From: an uncultured Pseudomonadota bacterium
GTDB taxonomy: Bacteria; Pseudomonadota; Alphaproteobacteria; Rs-D84
DNA: 64,000 nt
Reading direction: 5' to 3'
Assembly: GCA_902774285.1 (NCBI GenBank)
Contig: CACYHO010000002.1
Coordinates: 111,498 to 175,497, forward strand
Part shown: one piece after another, positions 7,661 through 15,867 of the stretch
Position numbering within the stretch: position 1 is the stretch's first letter
How the letters are laid out: the number at the start of each line of letters is the position of its first letter
Notes under the pieces: generated by a model
Told to the model about the DNA's origin: nothing
Database searches by the model: none
What the model saw: the letters and a program-made list of their open reading frames with translations, nothing else
Translations under genes and position numbers: made by a program

Positions 7661-10061
7661 ATTTCTTTACAACAAAATTGACCAACTTCTTTGGGACAAC
7701 AATTGTTTTGATTATTGTTGCACCTTCTAATTGTTTGGCTGCATTTTGCTTAGCTGTTTCAATCAAATCAGCTTCACTGATATCGGTTGGCACGACAAAA
7801 TCTTTTGCACGCTTGCCGTTTACAGAAACAACGATTGTCATTTCATTTTCAACCAATTTTGATTCATCAAATGTTGGCCACGGTTCGAAAACCAGCATAT
7901 CTTGGTGGCCCAATTTTTCCCACATTTCTTCGGTCAAATGTGGTGCAAACGGGTTCAGTAATTGAATCAAAATTTCATAAGCCTTGCGTGGCATTTTACC
8001 ACCAGGAAATTCATTAATAAATTCCATCATAGCAGAAATAGCCGTATTAAATTTCATATTTTCAATACGGTCTATCATATCCGCAATCATACGATTTACC
8101 AAAAATTCTTGTTTTGGTGTCAATGCATCATCTGTCAAATTATCTGACAAACTTTCTACACGACCAAGGAATCTTTGCACCCCACGTAAAGTATCTTCGG
8201 ACCAATTAGCGTTTTGTTCCCACGGTCCCAGATATAAAATAGCCATACGACAAGCATCAGCCCCAGCACGATTAACAACATCAGATGAAGGAACAGTGTT
8301 GCCACGTGATTTTGACATTTTGGTTCCGTCGGCAGCCATAATCAAACCATTGCTTGTACGTTTTTTATATGGTTCTGAACCAGGAACGAAACCTAAATCT
8401 GACAATGCTTTATACCAAAAACGGGAATAGAGCAAATGACGCGTTGTATGTTCCATACCGCCATTATAATGATCAACAGGCATCCAATTGTTCATCTGTT
8501 CACGCGAACAAAATTCTTTGTCGTTCTTTGAATCAAGATAACGCAAGAAATACCAAGACGATCCAGCCCATTGTGGCATGGTATCCGTTTCACGTTTTGC
8601 CGCACCACCACAACAAGGGCAGGTTGTATTCACCCAATCTGTTGCGCGCGCAAGCGGACTTTCGCCATCTTCTGTTGGCTTGTAATCTGTCATATATGGT
8701 TGCAGTACTGGCAATTGATCTTCTGGTACGGGTTGCCATCCGCATTTTTCACAATAAACAAGTGGAATAGGTTCACCCCAATACATTTGACGCGAAAAAC
8801 CCCAATCTTTTAATTTGTATTTTGTTGTTCCACGAGCAAAACCGTGTTCGGTTCCATATTTTATTGCAGCATCGATTGCTTCTTGTTTTCCCATACCATT
8901 CAAAAATTCAGAATTGATATGTTCGCCATCCATTTCCCACGCTTCTTTTTCAACATCGCCCCCGGCCAATACGGGAATAACAGGCAGCCCAAACTTCTTT
9001 GCAAACGCCCAATCGCGTCCATCATGTGCAGGAACAGCCATAATCGCACCAAAACCATAATCAGCCAACACATAATCTGATATAAAGATTGGTGTTTCTG
9101 TATTATTAAATGGATTTATAGCCTTTACACCTTTTAATTCGACGCCTGTTTTTTCTTTATTTGCATCGGTTCTTTCAAATTCAGATTTAGCACGTGCAGC
9201 ATTTATATATGCATTAACTTCTTCGACATTAGAAATTTTGCCTTCGTTTATCCATTTTTGAACCAATTTGTGTTCTGGTGCCAATACACAGAAAGTCACA
9301 CCAAATATAGTATCAACACGGGTAGTGTAAACAGTCATAATATCGTTACCAACACGAAAATCTACTTCTGCACCATGTGAACGACCAATCCAATTTATTT
9401 GCTGAGTTTTTACCTGTTCCGGATAATCAACCAAAGCCAAATCATCAATCAAACGATCTGCATATTTAGTGATTGCCAAATTCCACTGTAATTTCATTTT
9501 CTTTTCAACTGGGCCATGACAACGTTCGCATTTGCCATCTTCCAATTCTTCATTGGTCAAATTAGTTTTACAATTTGGACACCAATTCATAGGCAATTCA
9601 GATTTATATGCAAGTCCGGCTTTGAAAAACTGTATGAACATCCATTGAGTCCATTTTACAAATTCTGGATCAGATGTAGCTAATTTTGATTCTGGATTAA
9701 AAGATAGTCCCATTATTGAAATGTCATTTTCAAAAATCTTTATTAATTCAGCTACAGATTCACTTGGATGTTTTCCAATTTTTGTCGCATATTTTTCAGA
9801 AGAAATCCCCATAGAATCATAACCAATGGGATACAAAACATCAAAGCCGCGCATACGTTTATAACGCGCCATAACATCCATACCGGTATAAGGCAACATA
9901 TGACCAACATGCAACCCTGAACCACTTGGGAAAGGGAATTCAATCAAATTATAATACTTTGGTTTAGAACCATCATTTTTTGGCACAAAAGCGCGTTCAT
10001 CACGCCAACGTTTTTGCCATTTAGATTCACGTTCCAAAATATGTTTAATATCGTCAGCCAT
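7659..10061 (-). CDS. leuS: Leucyl-tRNA synthetase
   Basis: This class I synthetase charges tRNA-Leu. Landmarks are the HIGH-type HVGHM, two zinc-ribbon-like cysteine pairs (WCPNC...CERC and YCEKC...CPCC), the CP1 editing domain (TTRVDTIFG, GFGAIMAVPAHDGRDWAF), INWIGRSHGAE, the KMSKSRGN loop and a C-terminal anticodon-binding domain. About 800 aa is on the short side. The segment usually reading GWDAFGLPAE is GYDSMGISSE here, a notable divergence. The ATG at 10061 is preferred because GGTGG lies five bases upstream; an in-frame ATG at 10073 has no ribosome-binding site. Confidence 0.93.
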   Translation of the reverse strand: MADDIKHILERESKWQKRWRDERAFVPKNDGSKPKYYNLIEFPFPSGSGLHVGHMLPYTGMDVMARYKRMRGFDVLYPIGYDSMGISSEKYATKIGKHPSESVAELIKIFENDISIMGLSFNPESKLATSDPEFVKWTQWMFIQFFKAGLAYKSELPMNWCPNCKTNLTNEELEDGKCERCHGPVEKKMKLQWNLAITKYADRLIDDLALVDYPEQVKTQQINWIGRSHGAEVDFRVGNDIMTVYTTRVDTIFGVTFCVLAPEHKLVQKWINEGKISNVEEVNAYINAARAKSEFERTDANKEKTGVELKGVKAINPFNNTETPIFISDYVLADYGFGAIMAVPAHDGRDWAFAKKFGLPVIPVLAGGDVEKEAWEMDGEHINSEFLNGMGKQEAIDAAIKYGTEHGFARGTTKYKLKDWGFSRQMYWGEPIPLVYCEKCGWQPVPEDQLPVLQPYMTDYKPTEDGESPLARATDWVNTTCPCCGGAAKRETDTMPQWAGSSWYFLRYLDSKNDKEFCSREQMNNWMPVDHYNGGMEHTTRHLLYSRFWYKALSDLGFVPGSEPYKKRTSNGLIMAADGTKMSKSRGNTVPSSDVVNRAGADACRMAILYLGPWEQNANWSEDTLRGVQRFLGRVESLSDNLTDDALTPKQEFLVNRMIADMIDRIENMKFNTAISAMMEFINEFPGGKMPRKAYEILIQLLNPFAPHLTEEMWEKLGHQDMLVFEPWPTFDESKLVENEMTIVVSVNGKRAKDFVVPTDISEADLIETAKQNAAKQLEGATIIKTIVVPKKLVNFVVKK

Positions 10062-10315
10062 TTTTACCACCATTTATTATTAAATTTACGAAAACAATTT
10101 TATATTCAAGCATCAGAAAATTCAAGTCTTTTATATATAAAAGCAGAGTAATAAAAATATACTCATATAAATATTATGTATAGTTTGTAAAAAACACAAA
10201 AAAGCCATCCTGTTATCGTTCATATCTGTTCAAATATATATCAAAAATGGCAATTTTTGATAAAAATATGCCTAAAAATGCCATTTTAAAGCGCAAAAAC
10301 ACAAAAAAATCAGTA

Positions 10316-10333
10316 AAAAACCGCAGAAAACCG
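10316..10333 (+). repeat. Left member of an 18-bp inverted repeat flanking the dif region
   Basis: The 18 bases at 10316-10333 (core CCGCAGAAAACCG) are the exact reverse complement of 10755-10772. A shorter related GCAGAAAACCGCC occurs at about 10949-10961 inside the mscL terminator. Confidence 0.7.
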
Positions 10334-10656
10334 GCATTTTTGTCGATTTTTCAGCAAAAATTCATAAAAAATTAAAAAATCATCCAATCGATTTAGAGCG
10401 ATGTGACCATATAAATATATGATTTACAAAAATTTAATCGATGTGAGAAGGGCGAATATTATAAAAAAATAGCCATAATATATATCAAAAGGTAATTTTT
10501 TATAAAAATAGAAACAAAATTTATTTTACAGTAAAAACAAACAGTTAAAATTTTTTTGTAATAAAATAATTTAACATAAAAAATATTTTTAAAAAATTAT
10601 AAAAAAATAAACATATTTATATGTATTTGATCCTAATAATTAATTTATTGTTATAC

Positions 10657-10706
10657 TATGTATTGTTTAACAGCGAGCCTAGCGAGCACATGTTAAACTA
10701 TACATA
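10657..10706. repeat. Long palindrome abutting dif
   Basis: Arms of 16 nt (10657-10672 and 10691-10706) pair with a single mismatch around an 18-nt loop that holds a GCGAGC-CTA-GCGAGC direct repeat. The right arm overlaps the XerD half of dif, and the left arm looks like a second, diverged XerD-type half site. Confidence 0.65.
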
Positions 10707-10724
10707 ATATACATTATGCGCCTT
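10697..10724 (-). other. dif: dif site, XerCD chromosome dimer resolution site
   Basis: Twenty consecutive bases at 10702-10721 (ACATAATATACATTATGCGC on the + strand) are identical to the core of Escherichia coli dif read in reverse. On the minus strand this gives the XerC-side GCGCATAA, the central TGTATA and the XerD-side TTATGT. The outer bases of the XerD arm differ (TATAGT in place of TTAAAT), as is normal between lineages. XerC and XerD recombine here to resolve chromosome dimers, so this marks the replication terminus. Confidence 0.85.
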
Positions 10725-10754
10725 TTATATAATGTTTTTTTAATGTGTCCCCCG

Positions 10755-10772
10755 CGGTTTTCTGCGGTTTTT
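10755..10772 (-). repeat. Right member of the 18-bp inverted repeat
   Basis: Exact reverse complement of 10316-10333. Its local CCGC/GCGG stem followed by five T could also act as a weak + strand terminator. Confidence 0.65.
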
Positions 10773-10952
10773 AAAAGCAACTGTTTTTATTTATGAAAAT
10801 TATTATAAAAATTATAAAAAATTATTCCGATATGCGCATATATGTACATATTATTTTCAATAAACAATCTATTTATAGATTGTTTATTTGTTTATTATTA
10901 TTTTTATTTTTCATATTTGTATTTTTTTTATCAATCATCCCCTGTTATGCAG

Positions 10953-10987
10953 AAAACCGCCTTTTCTGACGAAATCGGGCGGTTTTT
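10953..10987 (-). terminator. Terminator after mscL
   Basis: A 9-bp stem AAAACCGCC/GGCGGTTTT closes a 16-nt loop, with the T-tract inside the distal stem on the minus strand. It lies 25 bp after the mscL stop. Confidence 0.7.
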
Positions 10988-11011
10988 CTTGCCAACATAT
11001 AATATCAATAA

Positions 11012-11563
11012 TTATTTGATTTTAGCCACTTTTTTAGCAGTTTTTGCAACCTTACTTACTTTTTCTTTCAAAGATTTAAGGCTTTTTGTTAATTCGGCTT
11101 CTTCTGCTGGACCAATTTCTTCAGGCTTTACTGCACTGCAACAATACGGGCATTTTGTAGCTTTTTTGCTTATAGACTGTTGGCAATATGGACATGCGCG
11201 AGTTGTGACAGGCCCTTTTGCACGTGCAGAATTAGCAATTTTTACGATAATAAATACAGCGAACATCGTTATAAGAAAACTGATGACCGCATTTAAAAAT
11301 GTCCCAAGGTTCAAAGTTGTTGCACCAGCCGCAGTTGCTTCTGCCATTGTGTTGTAATGAGCGCCCGCTTCGCCGCCACCAAGTACAAAGAACCATTGTG
11401 AAAAATCAATTCCACCAACTAACATCCCAACTGGCGGCATAATAATATCTTTGACCAAAGAATTAACTACACTGGTCATAACAGACCCAACGATAATACC
11501 GACAGCCATATCGATTGCACTGCCTTTGTTAATAAATGATTTGAATTCAGACAAAAGTTTCAT
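11012..11563 (-). CDS. mscL: Large-conductance mechanosensitive channel MscL with zinc-ribbon tail
   Basis: MscL opens under membrane tension to release osmolytes. The N-terminal helix plus TM1 (FKSFINKGSAIDMAVGIIVG) and TM2 (AVISFLITMFAVFIIVKIAN) are typical. Beyond about residue 120 the protein has a zinc-ribbon-like pair of CPYC motifs and a Lys/Ser/Ala-rich basic tail, giving 183 aa against roughly 130-150 usually. Some other bacteria also carry a CPxC pair here. The basic tail is unusual. The gene overlaps aroK by 4 bp and depends on its promoter. Confidence 0.92.
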   Translation of the reverse strand: MKLLSEFKSFINKGSAIDMAVGIIVGSVMTSVVNSLVKDIIMPPVGMLVGGIDFSQWFFVLGGGEAGAHYNTMAEATAAGATTLNLGTFLNAVISFLITMFAVFIIVKIANSARAKGPVTTRACPYCQQSISKKATKCPYCCSAVKPEEIGPAEEAELTKSLKSLKEKVSKVAKTAKKVAKIK

Positions 11564-12126
11564 TTTGATTCTCCTTTTTGTTTTTCATTGTGTTTTTCAA
11601 TCGCAGATAAAACTTTATGTAATGTTTTATGAATATTTTCATCACGCGTTTCAACCATTATGTTCGCCAAAGCATAAGTATCATATCTTTCTTTGATTAA
11701 TTGCGCCAGAATTTCACGCGAATCTGTGTTCAATAACTGTGGTCGAGTATGACGGAAATTAGTCCTTTTTACAAGCAATTCTAAATCGGCTTTAAGCCAT
11801 ATTGTTATTGCCTTTTCCAGAACGGTTTGCCGCACAGCAGGCGTTATAAAAGCACCTTCTCCGGTGGATATAACCTTTACCAAAGGTGGCGTATCTATCA
11901 ATCTTTCTATAACTTTTTGTTCGACACGTCTGAATTCTTGTTCACCATACATAGAAAAGATATCAACAACACTGCAACCAGCTGCTTTTTCAATTTCTTT
12001 GTCTGAATCCACAAAAGGAATCCCAAGATTTCGGGCCAAAGCACGTCCAACACTGGTTTTGCCTGCCCCCATCAAACCAACCATAACTATTGGTTTAGTC
12101 AAAGTTATTTGTTTTTTATTTCTCAT
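11560..12126 (-). CDS. aroK: Shikimate kinase
   Basis: AroK phosphorylates shikimate in aromatic amino-acid synthesis. The P-loop GLMGAGKTSVGR, the DSDKEIE shikimate-binding segment, GEQEFRRVE and STGEGAF follow in order, with a lid region containing TRPQL. The start at 12126 (188 aa) is chosen because it immediately precedes the P-loop strand and sits 7 nt after a good -10 box. A farther ATG would add 45 hydrophobic residues not seen in the family. Confidence 0.93.
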   Translation of the reverse strand: MRNKKQITLTKPIVMVGLMGAGKTSVGRALARNLGIPFVDSDKEIEKAAGCSVVDIFSMYGEQEFRRVEQKVIERLIDTPPLVKVISTGEGAFITPAVRQTVLEKAITIWLKADLELLVKRTNFRHTRPQLLNTDSREILAQLIKERYDTYALANIMVETRDENIHKTLHKVLSAIEKHNEKQKGESK

Positions 12127-12133
12127 ACGACTT

Positions 12134-12162
12134 ATTCTATATAAAAAGAAAAAGTAAGACAA
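12134..12162 (-). promoter_or_regulatory. aroK-mscL promoter, leaderless geometry
   Basis: On the minus strand TTGTCT (12162-12157), a 17-bp spacer and TAGAAT (12139-12134) are followed by 7 nt and the aroK ATG. No ribosome-binding site is present. Confidence 0.6.
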
Positions 12163-12168
12163 TAAAAA

Positions 12169-12197
12169 TTTCCAAAAGCCTAAAAGTATGATATAAT
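12169..12197 (+). promoter_or_regulatory. Promoter of the outer-membrane protein at 12224
   Basis: TTTCCA at 12169-12174, a 17-bp spacer and TATAAT at 12192-12197 precede a short leader with an AGAGAGAG ribosome-binding site. It overlaps the region of the divergent aroK promoter. Confidence 0.55.
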
Positions 12198-12223
12198 CAT
12201 AACATAATAGAGAGAGAAAAATT

Positions 12224-13234
12224 ATGAACATAAAACATACTTCGCTTTTTTTAATTTGCACCCTGCTTTGTATGGCAAATTCTGCAAATGCTGCTGGAAT
12301 TTATAACAATAATATGTCTGCACTTAATGTTAATATGTTAACAGATGTGTTTATGTCGTATACAAACTATAGTGAAAAAATGTCCGATTTGTTTGTTCAT
12401 AAAGTAATGTATGGCACAATGGACAGATTGGACGAATACGGTGACGATGGTTCTACATTAAAAACTTTGAATTCAAACCATATTTCACAAAGTGATACTT
12501 TTATACAGAATATTTGGGTTGATGCCAACCATGTTAATGAAAATATACATTATGGTCAGAACATCTCTGAACATGGACGTTTTAATTTAGCCACAGTTGG
12601 TGTTACAACGCGTGCCACAGATTTAAAATACGGAAAAATATCTTTTGGTGGATTTACTTCTTATATAAATACAAACATGTCTGATTTTCATGGAAATGGT
12701 GATGTTGTCGGAATATTTTCAAATTATAAATACAAAAACTTTAAAACCAATGCTCTTTTGAATACAGGTTCTATAACTAATCATTCAAATGGCGCAAAAT
12801 TTAACAATTCGTGGCTTAATATCGGGGCCAATGCATCAGGAACATTCAAGATAGACGATACATTCTTTGTTCGTCCAAAAATATACATGTCATACACATT
12901 TGTAACATCTGATGATTTATATATAAATGGCAACACTGTTTCTTCTGATAATTATAATTTCTTTAATGTCGCACCAGCATTGGCATTCATCAAAGAAGTT
13001 TCACCAGATTGGTATGGCTCTTTATCTGCTAAATATGTTGCGCACATGGGTGGCAGAAATGACATAAATATTGGTGGTTCAGAAATTCGTGGACTTTACC
13101 TTGATAATCACACGGATATAGGTCTTGATGTAGAACATGATTACAAACAATTTGTATTCGGTGCAAATGTTCATAAACAAATTTGGGGTATGGACGGCTG
13201 GTCAGCCAATATAAATGTTAAATATGCATTTTAA
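12224..13234 (+). CDS. Outer-membrane beta-barrel protein, autotransporter-barrel-like
   Basis: A 336-aa exported protein with a Sec signal peptide (hydrophobic LFLICTLLCMANS, cleavage near ANAA). After residue 110 it consists of alternating amphipathic beta-strands typical of an autotransporter-type barrel, and it ends in YAF, the C-terminal aromatic residue recognised by the BAM machinery. The N-terminal 25-110 region is a short helical or plug segment. No passenger or enzymatic motif is seen. It is a single gene between a promoter and a strong terminator. Confidence 0.75.
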   Translation: MNIKHTSLFLICTLLCMANSANAAGIYNNNMSALNVNMLTDVFMSYTNYSEKMSDLFVHKVMYGTMDRLDEYGDDGSTLKTLNSNHISQSDTFIQNIWVDANHVNENIHYGQNISEHGRFNLATVGVTTRATDLKYGKISFGGFTSYINTNMSDFHGNGDVVGIFSNYKYKNFKTNALLNTGSITNHSNGAKFNNSWLNIGANASGTFKIDDTFFVRPKIYMSYTFVTSDDLYINGNTVSSDNYNFFNVAPALAFIKEVSPDWYGSLSAKYVAHMGGRNDINIGGSEIRGLYLDNHTDIGLDVEHDYKQFVFGANVHKQIWGMDGWSANINVKYAF

Positions 13235-13235
13235 A

Positions 13236-13266
13236 AAAACACCGACCAAATGGTCGGTGTTTTTAT
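13236..13266. terminator. Bidirectional terminator between the 12224 gene and prfA
   Basis: A perfect ACACCGACC/GGTCGGTGT stem, extended by flanking A and T runs, sits directly after the stop codon. It serves both convergent genes. Confidence 0.85.
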
Positions 13267-13280
13267 AATAACAATTCACT

Positions 13281-14345
13281 TCAATCCAATGCGGCCAATC
13301 TTTCCAATTGATCGGCACTGATAAGTGCATCAATCATTTCGTCAAGCCCTTCGCCACCGGCCAAAATATCGTCCAGTTTATAAAGCGTCAATTTTATACG
13401 ATGGTCGGTTACGCGTTGTTCTGGAAAATTATAAGTTCTGATTTTTTCGCTTCTATCGCCCGAACCAACCATACTGCGACGCGATGCATTCGAAGCATTC
13501 ATTTGCTCATTTCTTTGTTTTTCATACAAACGCGAACGCAATACAGCCATAGCAGTTGCTTTGTTTTGTAATTGGGAACGTTCGTTTTGACATGTCACAA
13601 CTATACCAGTTGGGAAATGGGTAATACGGATTGCAGAATCTGTTTTGTTAACGTGTTGACCACCTGCCCCTGATGCGCGGAAAATATCAATTCGAATATC
13701 TTTGTCATCAATGACCACGTCGATATCTTTGGCTTCTGGCATAACGGCGACAGATGCTGCAGATGTATGAATACGGCCACCAGCTTCGGTTTCAGGCACA
13801 CGTTGCACACGATGAATACCAGATTCAAATTTCATACGGGCATAAACACCATCACCTTCTATTTTGAAAATGATTTCTTTATATCCGTGTAACGAAGTTG
13901 CGTTTTCTTCGATAATTTCTATTTTCCAACCATGACGCAGAGCATAAGATTTATATTGATTGAATAAATCGCCCGCAAAAAGTGCAGATTCTTCACCACC
14001 AACACCCGCGCGAATTTCCATAATCGCACTGTTATCGTCAGCGGCATCGCGTGGCAAAAGCGCAATTTGTAAATCGCGTTCCAAATCAGGCAGAATATGA
14101 TTTAATTCATCTAATTGTTCTGCCGCAATAGATTTTAATTCTGGATCATTCAGCATTTCTTCCGCATCACGAATACCAGCTTGCGTTTGCAAATATTTAT
14201 CAATCAAAGGCAAAACTTCGTTTAATTGTGAATATTCTTTTGACAATTTAGTCAATTCATCGCCCGATATTTCACCAGAATTCATTTTAGCTTCGATATC
14301 TTTGGCGCGATTTTGAATATCCAATAATTTTTGTTCGATAATCAT
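13281..14345 (-). CDS. prfA: Peptide chain release factor 1
   Basis: RF1 terminates translation at UAA and UAG. The 354-aa protein has the codon-recognition PxT tripeptide as PET ([14 protein letters not shown]) and the GGQ peptidyl-hydrolysis loop ([17 protein letters not shown]). Length and order are typical. It starts 2 bp after the hisS stop, so the two are co-transcribed. The usual partner prmC is not adjacent. Confidence 0.95.
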   Translation of the reverse strand: MIIEQKLLDIQNRAKDIEAKMNSGEISGDELTKLSKEYSQLNEVLPLIDKYLQTQAGIRDAEEMLNDPELKSIAAEQLDELNHILPDLERDLQIALLPRDAADDNSAIMEIRAGVGGEESALFAGDLFNQYKSYALRHGWKIEIIEENATSLHGYKEIIFKIEGDGVYARMKFESGIHRVQRVPETEAGGRIHTSAASVAVMPEAKDIDVVIDDKDIRIDIFRASGAGGQHVNKTDSAIRITHFPTGIVVTCQNERSQLQNKATAMAVLRSRLYEKQRNEQMNASNASRRSMVGSGDRSEKIRTYNFPEQRVTDHRIKLTLYKLDDILAGGEGLDEMIDALISADQLERLAALD

Positions 14346-14346
14346 A

Positions 14347-15648
14347 TTATTTTACCTTTATATTTTTAATTGCATCGGCAACAGATACGGTTTCTTGGTT
14401 TCCAGATTCCATATTCTTCAAAGCAATGACATTTTTAGCCACTTCGTCATCACCGATAATAGCGGCAAATTTAGCCCCTATTTTATCAGCATATTCAATT
14501 TGATTTTTGAACTTTTTATCAGTATCCAAATATGAAACAGCCACTATTCCGGCATCACGCAAAGAATTTACAACACCAGATGCATATGCAACATTGTTAT
14601 TACCCATCACCAAAACCGCAACATCAACAGGGTTTAAAAATCTTGTTAAATCTATTTGGTTATTTTCTAACATGGACGCAAAAATTCTTGAAAATCCGAT
14701 TGCCGCCCCAACCCCAACTATTTTTGTCTTGGAGAATTTTGATGCCAAATTTTCATAACGGCCACCACCAGCCGCAGTGCCTAATTCTGGATGATCGGTT
14801 AATTTAAATTCGAAAACCAGACCTGTATAATATGCCAAACCGCGCGCGATAGATAAATCTATTTTCGCATTTTTGACCCCCATGCCGTCCAAAACTTTCA
14901 TAAAATCTGTTAATTCTGCGATTGCAGCATCCAGTTTTTCAGATTTGCCGACAAAATTTTCATACCCATCAACAAACACAGATTTAATTACATTTTCTTT
15001 ATCTGTATTATTTAAGGCTTCTTTCAAACCTTCGGCAAAATCTTCATCACCCATCTTGTCTTTTTTATCAATCAAGACAAAAACAGATTTTTTCTGATCT
15101 GCATTCATTTCCAAATAGTCAAACAAAGCATCCCAGAATGGACGTGATCCAACATGTACAACATTTGGACCAATGAATTCGTTAACAGAATCAAGAGCCC
15201 GACTTATCACAGAGATAATTTCAGCATCATAATTTGTTGATAAAGAATTTATTCCCATTATATCCAAATCCATCTGGTAAAATTCGCGATAGCGTCCGCG
15301 TTGTGCGCGTTCGCCACGATAACGTTTGGAAAATTGTGATGCACGGAACGGGAACACTAAATCATTCAGATGACCAGCCACATAGCGCGATAAGCCGACG
15401 GTTCCGTCATAACGCAATCCCATTTTAGTATCGCCTTTTTGGAACAAAAACATTTGTGTTTCAATTTCGTCCCAATTATCTTTATCAGTCAAAACTTCTG
15501 CGCGTTCTATGGCCGGCAAATCCAGCATTGAAAAACCAGCAAGTCGCAAAACATTTTGCATTTTTGCGGCACAATAATCAAAACAGCGTTGTTGCGATGG
15601 CAACAATTCAATAAATCCGCTTAAAGGTTTTGTTGGTTTTAAATCCAT
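14347..15648 (-). CDS. hisS: Histidyl-tRNA synthetase
   Basis: This class II synthetase is recognised by a [11 protein letters not shown]-terminus, motif 2 [19 protein letters not shown], the histidine-A loop [13 protein letters not shown], and [10 protein letters not shown] as motif 3. The C-terminal 90 residues form the anticodon-binding domain (VDVAVLVMG..., [20 protein letters not shown]). The 433-aa length is standard. AAAAGGAT precedes the start codon. It leads the hisS-prfA operon. The 220 bp upstream contain a GC-rich imperfect hairpin near 15742-15761. Confidence 0.95.
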   Translation of the reverse strand: MDLKPTKPLSGFIELLPSQQRCFDYCAAKMQNVLRLAGFSMLDLPAIERAEVLTDKDNWDEIETQMFLFQKGDTKMGLRYDGTVGLSRYVAGHLNDLVFPFRASQFSKRYRGERAQRGRYREFYQMDLDIMGINSLSTNYDAEIISVISRALDSVNEFIGPNVVHVGSRPFWDALFDYLEMNADQKKSVFVLIDKKDKMGDEDFAEGLKEALNNTDKENVIKSVFVDGYENFVGKSEKLDAAIAELTDFMKVLDGMGVKNAKIDLSIARGLAYYTGLVFEFKLTDHPELGTAAGGGRYENLASKFSKTKIVGVGAAIGFSRIFASMLENNQIDLTRFLNPVDVAVLVMGNNNVAYASGVVNSLRDAGIVAVSYLDTDKKFKNQIEYADKIGAKFAAIIGDDEVAKNVIALKNMESGNQETVSVADAIKNIKVK

Positions 15649-15838
15649 TTTTAATCCTTTTTTATAAAACCCAACTTAGGAAACTTTCTGTTATTTTCAA
15701 CAGACATTATATCATAAAAAATATGTAAACGCTAGAAACACACACCCGCACGGGCGTGATGTAATTGAAATGAAAAAGATACAGTTTTTGTATTCATTAT
15801 GTGACTATTATAGTATCTATTTTTTATATTTGCAAGAA

Positions 15839-15861
15839 AAACCCGCCGTTTTGGCGGGTTT
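15839..15861 (-). terminator. Terminator after the duplicated-domain exported protein
   Basis: A 9-bp stem AAACCCGCC/GGCGGGTTT with a short loop lies just past the stop codon of the gene ending at 15868. Confidence 0.8.
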
Positions 15862-15867
15862 CAATAA

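Larger units (their letters stand above)
10062..11011. other. Non-coding terminus region, extremely AT-rich
   Basis: No plausible gene was found in about 950 bp. The block is mostly A/T with poly-A and poly-T runs. It contains an 18-bp inverted repeat pair, a 16-bp-armed palindrome, a dif site and, at its right end, the mscL terminator. Two copies of CGATGTGA (near 10398 and 10440) are also present. No TTATCCACA-like DnaA boxes were seen, arguing against an origin. Confidence 0.75.

Noticed and set aside
10062..11011. AT-rich repeat block as a replication origin
   Set aside because: No DnaA-box-like sequences or origin-linked genes (dnaA, parAB, hemE) were seen, and a strong dif match fits the terminus.
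10842..11357. 171-aa + strand frame overlapping mscL
   Set aside because: It is antisense to a clear mscL gene and its start lies in low-complexity AT sequence.
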